The notes beneath the pieces are model-generated. The model was not told the DNA's origin and made no database searches. It saw nothing but the letters and a program-made list of their open reading frames with translations. 64,000 bases of DNA from Campanula takesimana (Eukaryota > Streptophyta > Magnoliopsida > Asterales > Campanulaceae): the NCBI GenBank assembly GCA_026119855.1, contig JAOWBW010001311.1, positions 248,001 to 312,000 on the forward strand, read 5' to 3'. The position numbers were made by a program, and so were the translations under genes. Shown here piece by piece: positions 44,828-56,858 of this stretch (positions are counted from its first letter, which is position 1; the number at the start of each line of letters is the position of its first letter).

Positions 44828-45114
44828 TATTTTACATTTACTATTAAATATTTTACATGGCATTTTAAAACAAAATGTATTTTTATATTAATTTTTTCGA
44901 AATGTTTACATTTCGTATTAGACTTTTTATGTTTCTTAGTCTGTGTTTTAACAATGTAAGGCTGTAATAAAAGAAAAAAAAACACTAGAACAAATTTAAA
45001 TTCTTCAAAAAAATATAATATTATAATTTTAATTAGGACGGAGGGATTTTTTTTATTTATTTATTTTTTTACTTTTTCCTCCTCGGCCGCCTTAGTGTAT
45101 GTGTAAAGGGAAAA
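44828..45114. other. AT-rich interval
   Basis: No gene or bounded repeat recognised. Confidence 0.4.
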
Positions 45115-45266
45115 TTTTGGGGGAAACTAGTTTCTCCATAGTTATAAAAAGTCTTGTTTTTATAGGGGTTAAAGTTTAGGGTTTAGGGTTTAGAACTTTT
45201 AGGGTTTAAGAAAGGTAAAAAAACAAGACTTTTTATAACTTATGTATGAACTAGTTTCCCCCAAAA
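45115..45266. mobile_element. Short fold-back MITE
   Basis: TTTTGGGGGAAACTAGTTT and its inverse AAACTAGTTTCCCCCAAAA bound a 152-bp element, with further pairing of TATAAAAAGTCTTG inside. The loop contains two to three TTTAGGG units. The superfamily is not clear. Confidence 0.7.
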
Positions 45267-45404
45267 CCAACTCATGTGTAAATTGTGTAATAAGTGGTAG
45301 AAGCCAATTTAGGTAGGGAATAGGATTTCCACGTGAAGTTTAGTAGTGAGCGGGTCACTTATCTATCGGCCGGGACCATGAATGCCATGTATGCTAGTTT
45401 TTTA

Positions 45405-45524
45405 TTTATTTATTTTTGTATACGATCTCCACGCCAGAAGAATGCGAGGAGAGGGATCGAACTCTATCGCTCACCGAGTGTGAGGCTTGACTTTACCACT
45501 GAACCACTCCTTTTGGAGAATATA
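45405..45524 (-). mobile_element. tRNA-derived SINE (family 1)
   Basis: About 120 bp. The minus strand has an A box (TGGTTCAGTGGTAAAG, 45506-45491) and a B box (AGTTCGATCCC, 45463-45453), and ends in an AAATAAATAAATA tail. Identical 15-bp flanks (TATGCTAGTTTTTTA, 45390-45404 and 45525-45539) are the target-site duplication. It is transcribed by RNA polymerase III in this family type and moved by a partner LINE. Confidence 0.85.
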
Positions 45525-45544
45525 TATGCTAGTTTTTTAAAAGG

Positions 45545-46327
45545 GTTAATGACAATTTAGACCCTAAAATGATATACCACCCTCCCAATCGAACTCTGAT
45601 GTTTTTTTTTTTTCACAAGATCAGACCTTGAAGTGAAAAATACTTGTCATTTAAGGTCTTTTTGACAGATTTTGTTAGAAAAGTCAGTTAAGTACCATGT
45701 GCATGGCACATGATCGACAAAATGGATGGATGAGTAATTGATAGTAGTTATTAAGGGATTTAGTGAAATTTTTGAAACTTAAAGGGTTAAAAACTATTGA
45801 TTAGGGGGGTCAAATAAATGCGAGCATCACTTCATCTTCAACCTACCACAACCACCCACCACCACTAATGTCCACCACTTGAAACCACCATTGCGCCGCC
45901 ACCACCACCACCGTGCCGCCACCGTTAACCAAAGTAAACACCAAATTCATTATTTTCACTTAATTTTTTTAAATCCAAACAACAAATTAATCCTAAACTA
46001 AAACCAAACAACATTTGCATTCAAAATGAAAGATCAAAATTATAAAAGTCAGATAATTTTGCCAACATTTGCATTCAATGAACATCCTAAAATCCAAATC
46101 AAGCTTTTTAGATATCTCCTTCCTTCAAAAGAAATTATTTTTAAATTTTATTATATTAAAAAGTAGGCATAATATAAATTTTATTTATCAAAAAATTATT
46201 CCTTTTTTTCAAAAAGTAATTTGATTTTTGAACCCTTTAAATTCAAGAATATGCATTAAGTTTCAGAAATTTCACTAAAGCCCTTAATAACTAGTATCAA
46301 TTACACATCCATCCATTTTGTCGATCA
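45545..46327. mobile_element. Large inverted-repeat element running into the gap
   Basis: An arm at about 45713-45785 (CGACAAAATGGATGGATGAG and onward) is inverted at about 46258-46325. The outer right terminus falls in the N gap. The centre has CCACCACC-type repeats (45840-45925) and no ORF of note. Superfamily unknown. Confidence 0.6.
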
Positions 46328-46427
46328 NNNNNNNNNNNNNNNNNNNNNNNNNNNNNNNNNNNNNNNNNNNNNNNNNNNNNNNNNNNNNNNNNNNNNNNNN
46401 NNNNNNNNNNNNNNNNNNNNNNNNNNN
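46328..46427. other. Assembly gap of 100 N
   Basis: Exactly 100 undetermined bases, the conventional length for a gap of unknown size. Sequence on the two sides need not be close together in the genome. Confidence 0.99.
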
Positions 46428-47748
46428 AATTGATTCAATTTAAGAGACTAAGATCAAAAACGCTTTCTAGGTTACTAGATAATCGTTTAATTTTGCCTAC
46501 TCCTCGAATTGCTATGGCACATACACAATTCGTGGAGATGCTACGGTGAAAACCCTAATTCTGGCACAGAACAGAGAATTCTAGCATAGATCAAGAATAG
46601 AACTAATGGATTGGCCAAACCACAACACCCTAAATATTAATCTAGAATCAGAATAGACAAAATTATAAATAGATCAACAAAAAGAATAAGAAAATTACCT
46701 CAATTGAATTAAAGGAGGTTCAAGATCTCAACCCAAAGCAATGGAGTTTAGTTCTCCATTAATGGTTTACAAAAGCTCCAAAGAGAAAAAGAAAGAACCT
46801 AGTCTTCAAAAGTCGAGAGAGATCCCTAACCTAATCCCCCTTTTTTTCTTTTTATAATCACTATCTCTAAAATCAAATAAAAAAAAAATAACTCATTAAA
46901 AATAAAGGAAAAAGAAAAACGAAAATAACAAAAGTCAAATACGGCTGATTTGCTACTTCCGTAGACCAGGTTTAGTTTGTCTTCACCAGAATTTGCAAAT
47001 CAGTCCTTGAATTTTCAGTTATTTGCAGTTTGGTCCCTGCAGTCTTTTAATTCTTCACAGCAAACCCTGGACTTTTTAACAATGCGAAACAGTACTTCAA
47101 CTTCAAGAAATTGCAGCTTCATCCTATACTCCTCCACTTCGGTTGACTTCGACTTTGCCTTGACTTTGACTATTCTTGACTTTTTGGAATATGACTTTGA
47201 AGCTCATGAAATAATACATCCGGATAACCAATAAAAAGATTAAACTACCCCCCGGATTACATTAAAGCCCAACCATTACATATATATCCCAAGTTACATC
47301 AAAACTAGTCTAAAGTACATGAAAGTGAACCAAAATACATAGGAAAATAAGGGAATTAACATATACAAAATCCGCCACATCAAATTCCCCCACGCTTAGA
47401 CCGTTACTCGTCCCTGAGTAACATCCTAACCCCACTCTAAACCGGTCTAATCAGCGTAGCATGGGAGAAAATGACCCCTAATCTCCTCTAAGCCTCCAAG
47501 TCAAAATCAACAAACACAACCAACTCTCGGAGTATAAGAAACTCCGTCCCCATATTACTCCAGAAAATCCAATATAAATCAATGACCTTAGCCCGGACTA
47601 AGGCCCACTCATAAAAGCCACGGGGAACTAAAATATCCTAAATTTCCCCCACGCTAGTCTCACACTACAAGTCTCCCCCATAAAAAAAAAATAAGTTTTT
47701 GGCCGGGTAGTGTTCCCGCGTAAAACTCACCTCGTGTTTAGCACCAAC
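46428..47748 (-). mobile_element. Probable remnant of a gypsy 3' end and LTR
   Basis: No ORF is supported. The minus strand has two AGCGTGGGGGAA stretches (near 47655 and 47390), which resemble polypurine tracts in front of plant gypsy LTRs, with CAGGGACGAGTAACGG next to one. If so, an LTR runs leftward from about 47380 into the gap. This is a weak assignment. Confidence 0.4.
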
Positions 47749-49406
47749 TGTCGCTCCCCGACCCGTGGTCCTACTTGGCCCCACGTCCGGGACACGCACG
47801 GAAGACGTCATAAAACATTTTAGGAAAATTTTTCGAAATATACTTTCATAAAAGTTCATATAACCAAACAACATTTACTAGATGACTACAAGTCACAAAA
47901 CAAACTTTCACAAACAAGTACTTAGCCACTTGGCCACACACTTTACTTACTATTACAAATCACACAACATAAACCCAAAAGAGGTGATACAACGATCAAG
48001 TTACGGGTACACTACCCACAAGGTTGTACATTTAATAATGTAGCCTTTACACAACATTTCCAAAATGTCTTACCCAAAATTCTTTCTCGACGTCCTCCCT
48101 GTGATGTGACCTATCCCTGGGCTCCTTCTTATCTAAAACAGTAAACAAATAAGGGTGAGAATAAATCTCAGTAAGTTACTAAAATGCAAACTACATTACA
48201 TGCTTATATGATAAACATAAAGGAACAATGTCACAAATGATCATATAGCATATAGCACATAATATGAGAGACTCCCTATTGCTAACTGTCCCATACCGGT
48301 TGGAAATAACGACCAACTCATCATACAACACATAGTGTAGAAGTAAACACTCCTACGAGGATACCAAGCCAAGGTTTACCGAAAAACATGATCATCAGAG
48401 AAAACCATCTGAGAAAACCATCTGAGAAGACTATCTGTCTGAAACCATTGAGCAGCATAAAATAGCTGAAGACGGGATCCCGAAAACCCAACCATATCCA
48501 ACAGAGCCAAAGTAACAACGGGGCAGCATCAATAGCTGAAACAGGTTCCGGAACCATATAACATAACAACAACAATAGTGGGAGAAAATGACACAAAGTC
48601 ATACCCCAAATGCTCACGCGAGGGAGCGAGTTCATCCCATCCAAGGCCAATCGGACTGAGGAAATAGGTCCAGTGGAAAAGCCTTATAGTGCACTTAACT
48701 GATGCCACTACAATGTCTTCACCTCCATCGATAACTTCCTAAACCTGGGAAATAAAAACCAGTGGAAAAGCTTATAGTGAACTTGGCTAGTGTGCCACTA
48801 TAATGTTTTCCACCTCCACTCGATAACACACAAAACCAACTGGACTTTCAACAAAGAGCACAGTAATAAATACTTTGCTAAAACAACAACCAGGGCATGA
48901 TTCCATAGAAGGAAACCACGCAAGCTCATCAAGAGAAGTAAACACGTTTTCATAATAATGTGCACAATCTTGACATTAAGTCACCACACAATCCATCTAC
49001 ACAATCACATTAAGTCAAACCCGATCACAAAGGACCAATTAAACATTTTGATACCTCATAACAATTATCTAGGCATCCTAGGACATCGCCTAAGACCTAG
49101 CCCAATACTTAACGAAAAACAACAAGTGTTAAAACTCAGACTGCTCGGCCGCTCTACTTACTTGACTCGGCCGAGCGGATCGCGTGAGTCCTTTACTTGA
49201 TCGGCCGCTCTCCTAGAAACTCAACATTCGACAATAAGGGGATCGGCCGCTCTAATTTACTGACTCGGCCGCTCCACTGCAGAATGGCCAATTCCCAGGA
49301 AAAATCTAACAAAGTTCACTTTCATTACCAAGTTGTTACCCAATCCTAAAGCACAACAACATCATTATAACTTCACAACACTACCATACCAACCTCATCT
49401 AGCATA
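47749..49406 (-). repeat. Tekay-like LTR fragment, left arm
   Basis: Begins TGTCGCTCCCCGACCCG. It aligns along about 850 bp with the reverse complement of 56016-56858, including GGGTGAGAATAAATCTCAGTA and GACACAAAGTCATA. It continues further, through five CGGCCGCTC boxes (49145-49275), and is cut at the copia V insertion point. Its distal LTR end is missing. Confidence 0.8.
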
Positions 49407-49890
49407 TGTTAGAACAATTTTAATCCCTGAATGCCACACTCATATTTAAGTAAGAGAAAGAGGAAAAGATGAAGCGGAAGCATGTAATAAATGATACCTG
49501 TTGAATCCATTATTGTGTCTTGAAGGGAGATTAAGGATGATGAAGATGTAGGGAGATGATCTTCTAAATGAGAGTGTCTCTTAAGTTTCTCAGAATTTCT
49601 TCTAGATAATTATGAAGAGAGTATGTAGAGAGAAAAGTAAGAATTCAATATGTTTAAGGCTTGATGGAGGGGCCTTTATATAGTAAACATGGTGACACTT
49701 CAATAGGGACCATACCTATTCATTTCCAAAGCAATGTTGATTTACCATCTTGCCCATCAAAGATAGATAAATAACATTTCAGGGATTCTACACATTGACT
49801 ATTTTGACCATACTTTATATTAATGTCATAGTCATGACTATTTATGGAAGGTGCCCATTAACTTGTGTTGCAAGCCACAATGATCTAACA
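49407..49890 (-). repeat. 3' LTR of copia V
   Basis: 484 bp, differing from the right LTR by single-base indels and few substitutions. A CCCAAGTGGGAGAT purine tract adjoins it on the minus strand. Confidence 0.93.
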
Positions 49891-50511
49891 ATCTCCCACT
49901 TGGGTTGCAAAACAAATTTCTTCTTTAAATCACAAGTATAACATAAATGACAACCCTTATGTGCACTTTGTTCATCTATAACAATCTCGTCCATTAGCTA
50001 TATAAGTATAGGACTAAAGGGGCAGTCGTTGTAATTGATTCGCAACTAAACCCACTATAATCACATATACTAATTCAACTAAATGACATAGATCAAAAGT
50101 ATGGAGTGTAGCATGGATCTTAAGAATATATACATATTCTTCCAACTAGTCCAACTTAACCAAATGAGATCAAACTTTAATAATTAATAGAACAATAAAT
50201 GAAAAACAACACAAAACCCCACTATATTAAATGTTATCAAAAGTTTTACACCCATATGAGCACATGCTCGTGAAACACTAAAGGTGATAACGCCTTAGTA
50301 AACGGATCCGCTAACATAGAGTTTGTACCAATAAGTTGTATTTCTATTTGTTCTTTTTGTACCCTCTCTCTTACAACAAGAAATTTAATGTCAATGTGTT
50401 AGACTTTGACGAGCTCTTGTTATGTTGGAGTACAAGACCGCTGCCCTATTGTCACAATATAGCTTAATAGGTCTTTCGACGTTATCGACAATACGGAGTC
50501 CCTCAATGAAT

Positions 50512-51487
50512 TTACGCAGCCATATAGCTTGATTGGATGCTCAAAAAAGCAACAAACTCGGCTTCCATGGTAGAGGAAGTTACGAGTGTCTGCTTGGCAC
50601 TTCTCCAAGAAATTGCTCCACCGGCTAATGTGAAGACATACCCAGACGTTGATTTACGGCTGTCTTGGCATCCAGCAAAGTCGGAATCGGAATACCCAAT
50701 GATCTCAAGATGATCCGACTTTGAATATGTAAGCATGTAGTCCTTGGTGTTTTGTAAATACCGCATCACTCCTTTGGCTGCGACCCAATGTTCTCTCCTC
50801 GGATTGCTTTGTATCGACCAAGCATTCAACAATAAAAGCTAAGTCTGGATGAGTACAGACTTGAGCATACATTAGCTTCCTACTGCTGATGCATAAGGGA
50901 TGTTTTCCATATACTTGGTTTCAAAATTGTTTTTGGGACATTGATAAGACTGAATTTATCTCCTTTAGAAACAGGGGTGTCATGTGGTTTACAGTTTTGC
51001 ATGCTAAACCTTTGTAATACCTTCTCTATATAGGCCTTTTGTGATAATCCTAAAGTACCTCGTGAGCGATCACGGTGTATTTGGATTCCTAATACAAAAG
51101 TTGCCTCTCCAAGATCTTTCATTTCAAATTTCTTTGAAAGAAATTTCTTAGTGTCTTTAAGAAGGTTTATATCATTACTAGCTAGCAAAATATCATCCAC
51201 ATATAAGACTAAGAAATATAAACTTACTCCCACTGAACTTATGGTATATACAATCTTTCACCAAATATTCATTTCAAAGCCAAATGAAAGAATTACTTGG
51301 TTAAATTGAGATACCATTGACGGGAAGCTTGCTTGAGCCCATAAATGGATTTCTTAAGTTTACAAACTAAATGATTAGTTTGTTCCAAATCATCCACCAT
51401 TTCTGGTTTCTTCATATAGATGGTTTCCTCAATGTCTCCATTGAGAAAAGCTGTTTTTACATCCATTTTGATGAAGCTCAAGGTCAT
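50512..51487 (-). pseudogene. RT and RNase H of copia V
   Basis: Frames 51487-51293 (KMDVKTAFLNGDIEETIYMK, KSIYGLKQASRQWY), 51233-50880 (FLVLYVDDILLASND) and 50832-50512 (IIGYSDSDFAGCQDSRKSTS, SSTMEAEFVA). RT catalytic Asp residues and RNase H DSD and E are visible. At least three frameshifts. The extreme C-terminus continues to about 50280 in another frame. Confidence 0.86.
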
Positions 51488-52203
51488 AATGTGCCACTAA
51501 AGCCATAATGATCTAAAGGAGTTTTAGAAGACACCGGAGAGAAGTTTCTTTGTAGTCAATACCTTCTTTTGAGTGAAACCTTTGGCAACAAGACGAGCCT
51601 TATGTCTTTCCACATTACCTTGTGAATCCCTTTGGTTTAAATATCCATTTACAACCAATCGGTTTCACATCTTCGGTAATGGGACAAGATCCCAAACGTT
51701 GTTGTCTTTCATAGATTTTAACTCTTCATTAATGGCATTGATCCACTTATGAGAATTAGGACCTTTAATGGCTTGATGGAAGGTGAGAGGCTCATCTCCC
51801 ACTAACCTAAGTGTCCTTCATTCTCGGCTAGATACACCTCATAATCATCCGAGATGGCACTTCTTCTTACTCTATTTGATCTTCTTAAAGGCACTGGTTC
51901 TTCCTCATTTTGAGGTTGTTGAATTTCCTCATTTTGATCAACATTTTCATGTTGTTCAATATTATAGGGGAGTCAATATTTTGAATTTGTTCCTCTTGAA
52001 TTTCAGGTACAAGTACTTGATTTCCAATTGAACTACTAAGGGAAGAGGTATAGAAATGGATTCCTCTTCCTTAAATTCAAAATTATTATTCCTAATTTCC
52101 CCTCTAAACTCAACATCCTCAAAGAACCTAGCATTTCCCGTTTCAAAAAACGTTCTAGTTTTCGGGTTGTAAAATTTATAGCCCCTTGATCTTTCGGCAG
52201 ACC

Positions 52204-53274
52204 CTACAAAGTAGCAACTAACTGTCTTAGCGTCCAGTTTTCCTTCGTTAGGCCTATAAGGCCTAGCTTCCGCTGGACATCCCCAAACATGAAGATGATT
52301 AAGGACGGTTTCTTATTCGTCCATAATTCATAAGGGATTTTATTGTTAGTAGCCTTAGAGGGAGCCCTATTAAGAAGATAAGTAGCGGTTTTTAAAGCAT
52401 CGCCCCATAATGAGTGAGGTAAAGAAGTACAAGAAACCATACTTCTTACCATATCCTTAAGGGTTCTATTACGTCTCTCAGCTACACCATTCATGCTAGG
52501 CGTACCCGGCATAGTGTAGTGAGGGACAATCCCACACTCTTTAAGATAGCGAGCAAAAGGACCCGGACGTTGTCTCCCGAACCGTCATTCCGACCATAGT
52601 ATTCCCCACCACGATCGGATCTAACGTTCTTAATAGTCTTCCCAAGTTGATTTTCAACTTCGCCTTAAAAGACTTGAAAACGTCCAAAGATTGAGATTTA
52701 TCATGAAGTAAATAAATGTATCCATATCGAGAATAGTCGTCTATGAACGTAATAAAATATTGTTGACCATTCCAAGAAGGAGTAGGAAATGGTCCACAAA
52801 TATCCGTATGTATTAGTTCTAAGACGCTTGATGCTCTCGAGGATACTTTCCTTTTCGTGTTTGTAAATTTTCCTTTTAGGCATTCAATGCAAAAGTCTTT
52901 ATCCGGAATATCAAGTTTATTTATGATTCCCTCAGACACAAGCTTGTCAATTCTCCTTTTGGAGATATGACCTAAACGCCTATACCATAAGGATAAGAAT
53001 TTTCACTTGAAAACTTTCGCTTTTTACTTTTAGTTTCATTATTATGGGACTCATTGATTGTTTGAGTAGTGTTAAGCAAATAAAGATTATCACCACTCGA
53101 TAAAGTACTAGTACCAACAATAATGGAATTAAAATAAAGATCACATCTATTATTTCCGAACGAACAAGAGTAACCCTCTTTGTCCAAAACAGTGATAGAT
53201 ATTAAATTCCTTCTAAACGAAGGTACAATGAAAGTATTATTCAATACAAAATAATATCCGGTACTTAATAACAA
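52204..53274 (-). pseudogene. Pre-integrase and integrase of copia V
   Basis: Frames 53274-52972 and 52939-52541 contain the protease end, the zinc Cys pair (CIECLKGKFTNTKRK) and ELIHTDICGPFPTPSW (first Asp) with FITFIDDYSRYGYIY. The second-Asp motif near 52620 (SDRGGEYYG-like) is in a shifted frame. Frame 52512-52204 has TPSMNGVAERRNRTLKDMVR (Glu). Frame breaks make it non-functional as assembled. Confidence 0.85.
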
Positions 53275-53294
53275 TCTAAATGTCCCAATGCCTA

Positions 53295-54040
53295 TTACTT
53301 CAACGGGTTCCCAGCTCCCATATAGATGAATCTTTCATCCTTGCTAGGTCTTCGGTAATTCAGGCAACCCTGCATAGACATACTAATGTGAGTTGTTGCA
53401 CCAGAATCCAACCACCATGTATATGAAGGAATTGAAACTAAATTAGCCTCAGTACAAACAAGACCAAATGACATACCTTTCTTAGCACGCCAAGCGTGAT
53501 ACTTAGGGCAGTCATACTTCATGTGCGTTAGGTCCTTGCAAAAGAAGCACTTCTTTTCTTTATGATCGTTAGATCCCTTAGGCTTCTTGTTGCTTGTTAC
53601 CGCAACTTCTTTCCCTCTTCTCTTAGTCCCATGAGAAGAGGTAGATGCTAAGTGAGCACTTTCAACCTTAGATTGCTTCAACCTATCTTCCTCTTGTGTC
53701 ACATGTGAAATCAATTCATTAATGCTCCACTTGTCCTTTTGACAATTATAGGTCACCTCAAAGTGACCAAACTGAGGAGGAAGAGAGATCAAACTAAATG
53801 CACGAGGAGCTCTTCAGTCACCTCTAACTTAAGTGCTTTTAGTTTTGTCGAAAGGTGAAGCATTTCCAAGATATACTCCCTAAGATTCCCGGTACCCTTG
53901 TACTTCATGGAAACAAGTTTCCTTAGGGTAGAACTTGTTTCCGACTTTTCGCTTTTTACAAAGCGTTCTTCAAGGGTCTCGAGGAAAGTCTTAGCATCAA
54001 CGTCCTCGGAACACTGTTCAAAAATGTTTCCGGACGACAT
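53295..54040 (-). pseudogene. Gag and protease start of copia V
   Basis: Frame 54040-53789 carries Gag (TFLETLEERFVKSEKSETSS), and frame 53792-53295 carries Gag end, a CCHC-like knuckle (CFFCKDLTHMKYDC) and protease WWLDSGATTHIS. The knuckle lacks the usual Gly before His (LTHMK). One frameshift joins the frames near 53790. The N-terminal 80 residues of Gag are in other frames up to about 54260. Confidence 0.83.
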
Positions 54041-54260
54041 TTTTCATAATCATTAGGCTTACTCGATTGGAGCGTTTCCATTTCTCAACATATAAGCGGT
54101 CCTCAGGGGTGCTTTCTTCATTAAGAGGAATGGGAAACGCTCCCTAAAAGCGAGGTCAATATCCATACAGCCTAAGATCATTACAATTTTGTTTTTCCAA
54201 GTTTTAAAGTTGTCCCATTAAGCATCGGAATTGTGCTCATCGCAGCAGTAATAGAAGAAG

Positions 54261-55515
54261 CGTTAAGTAAATCTGGGAATCGAGAACAAGAATGATACAA
54301 ACAATAATAAGTAACTACATTATGAATTAAAAGATTAATTATATCAAATGAAATCCATCAATAAAGCAATTAACATGACATCAAAACTAATCTTTGGATT
54401 GCGAATTGACTCATAAATAATTACTTTAGATGACAAGTAATTTGAACAATATTGATTAAATGCTTAATCTTCCTTTGGGTAGTCTTAAGCATTTAATAAA
54501 ATTACTAAATGTTCATTTTATATGTCATCACATGAATGCTTAAGACTTTCTTAGTACGTGGCGTTGTTCAACCTTAGTCGTTCCACCAATCCGTTCGGAT
54601 GGTTGAGGAGACCAGTCAAGGTTTCCAGCCTGATATACCATCGTTAGTCAAATGTCAAGATTTTCTTTGGAAAATTCAAGTCATTCAAATCTTAAACATT
54701 CAACACTTTAATAATTTTGCATTTAAATAACGTTAATCACTTAGGTGATAATATTATTTAAATAATGAATAAAATTATTTAAGCATATAATTAATCCAAG
54801 CTTTAAGGTTTGAAAAAATGAATGATTTTTGTTCAAGAGAAAATAACAAAATATTGCAGAACTTGATTTTCTTTCGACATACTTAGCACGACCGTGCCAA
54901 ACAAAGGGCACGACCGTGCCAAAATATGGGGAAAAAACATGCTTTCACGGTGCAGATGGAACGACCGTGCCAAAATAATAGACACGACCGTGCCAAACGA
55001 AACGGTCCGACCGGTTTAAACAACACACCCGTCCGGACCAGCACCAATGTACACACCGGTTCAAGGTAATAGAGGCGCACGGCCGTGCCAAAACAAAGAG
55101 CACGACCGTGCCATATAATCTGCACTTCTGAATTTTTGTCTAAATTTTCCTCAAAATCAAATGAATTGCAAGTAGATCCGCATGGTATGTACTTAAAACA
55201 TAAAACCATGTTATTTAGGATAATCTTGCTTTTTTAAAAAATTAATGGAATCAAGTGAGTAGATCCACATGGTATGCACTTAAAACATAAAACCATGTTA
55301 TGAAGGGATAGTCTCACTTGAACCTTTTAATGAACAAAAAACTTTCAAAACCATTTTTCTTAATTTTAGATGAAGATCATCAGCACTCTATTAACGAATT
55401 AGAGTCCCTAATCGACATCAAAAACCTTATGATTCAACAGAGAAAATGAATCAAAGTAAAGCATGAAAGCTTTTTCTTAATACAAGAACTCAAACTCAAA
55501 CTAAATAAGAACCAG
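54261..55515 (-). other. Leader of copia V with phased GCACGACCGTGC array
   Basis: No ORF is supported apart from incidental ones. From 54886 to 55112 a GCACGACCGTGC dyad recurs at 54886, 54908, 54959, 54982, 55005 (degenerate), 55077 and 55100, in steps of about 23 bp with a few degenerate registers between. Confidence 0.75.
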
Positions 55516-55527
55516 GCTCTGATACCA
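55516..55527 (-). other. Primer binding site of copia V
   Basis: The minus strand reads TGGTATCAGAGC, two bases from the LTR. Confidence 0.9.
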
Positions 55528-55529
55528 AT

Positions 55530-56015
55530 TGTTAGAACAATTTTAATCCCTGAATGCCACACTCATATTTAAGTAAGAGAAAGAGGAAAAGATGAAGCGG
55601 AAGCATGTAATAAATGTATACCTGTTGAATCCATTATTGTGTCTTGAAGGAGATTAAGGATGATGAAGATGTAGGGAGATGATCTTCTAAATGAGAGTGT
55701 CTCTTAAGTTTCTCAGAATTTCTTCTAGATAATTATGAAGAGAGTATGTAGAGAGAAAAGTAAGAATTCAATAGTTTAAGGCTTGATGGAGGGGCCTTTA
55801 TATAGTAAACATGGTGACACTTCAAATAGGGACCATACCTATTCATTTCCAAAGCAATGTTGATTTACCATCTTGCCCATCAAAGATAGATAAATAACAT
55901 TTCAGGGATTCTACACATTGACTATTTTGACCATACTTTATATTAATGTCATAGTCATGACTTTATTTATGGAAGGTGCCCATTAACTTGTGTTGCAAGC
56001 CACAATGATCTAACA
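55530..56015 (-). repeat. 5' LTR of copia V
   Basis: 486 bp. A likely TATA box, TATATAAA, reads on the minus strand at 55804-55797. Confidence 0.93.
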
Positions 56016-56858
56016 GCATACGAGCCAAGTTCATTGTAAGGCTTCTACCATTGGTTTCCCATTTTTAACCCCCTTCCTTGGGACACAGATTGAGTTTGGG
56101 CTAGCTCTCCTTTGTGTGAGTTTAGTCACCGTTTGGGTTATGACTTTGTGTCATTCCCCCCGGTTGTTGTTGTTGTTGTTTGGTTCATGAACCGGTTTCA
56201 GCCCTTTGGTGCTGCTCAGTTGATACCTCTCAGATGGTTATATGTTTGATTCGAGAACCTTGGCTCAGTATCCACAGTTGAGTGTTTATTTCCGCCTTAC
56301 GTGTGGAAAGATGAGTTGGCTTTGCCTATCATGTTACTTGCTATGTGAATGTTTATTGACATTGTTCAATTCCGAGTATCATTTCAGCATGTAACGTAGT
56401 TATATTTTAGTAGCTTACTGAGATTTATTCTCACCCTTATTTGTTTACTATTTAAGATAAAGGAGAGCCCAGGGGATAGGTCACTTCACAAGAGAGGACG
56501 TCGAGGTGGTGATTTTGGGTAAGACATTTTGGGATATGTGTTATGTAAAGGCTACATTATGTAAATGTATAACCTTTTGGGTAGTGTACCTGTGACTTCA
56601 TCTTTGTATCACCTATTTTTGGAACATGTTGGTGAGTTGTAAATTTGTAAGTACAGTGTGTAAGCCTTATGGCTAAGTACTTTGGATTGTGAAACTTTGT
56701 TTATGTGGAAATGAAATCAAGTTTCAAGTAAATGTGTTTGGTTATATGAAACTTTTATGAAAGTACATTTCGAAAAATTTTCTTAAAATGTTTTATGACG
56801 TCTTCCGTGCGTGTCCCGAGCGTGGGGCCAAGTAAGACCACGGGTACGGGGCGCGACA
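56016..56858 (+). repeat. Tekay-like LTR fragment, right arm (inverted to 47749-49406)
   Basis: Ends GTACGGGGCGCGACA. It is the inverse of the left arm for about 850 bp with moderate divergence. It starts abruptly at the copia V target site and lacks the part of the LTR that bears the CpG boxes in the left arm. No matching 5-bp flanks are seen on the two arms. Confidence 0.8.

Larger units (their letters stand above)
49407..56015 (-). mobile_element. Copia element copia V
   Basis: LTRs 49407-49890 and 55530-56015 (TGTTAGAACAATTTTAATCC to GATCTAACA) flank minus-strand gag, protease, integrase, RT and RNase H. Perfect target duplications GCATA (49402-49406, 56016-56020). Coding frames are broken by many shifts, although the LTRs are almost identical. 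Confidence 0.94.

Noticed and set aside
45174..45200. Telomere-like TTTAGGG repeats
   Set aside because: Only two to three units inside the loop of a small fold-back element.
45453..45506. Functional tRNA gene
   Set aside because: A and B boxes are present but no complete cloverleaf, and the A-rich tail with target duplications marks it as a SINE.
54886..55112. CRISPR-like regular repeats with spacers
   Set aside because: Repeats are 12 bp with 10-11 bp spacers inside a plant copia leader; far too short for CRISPR and in nuclear eukaryotic DNA.
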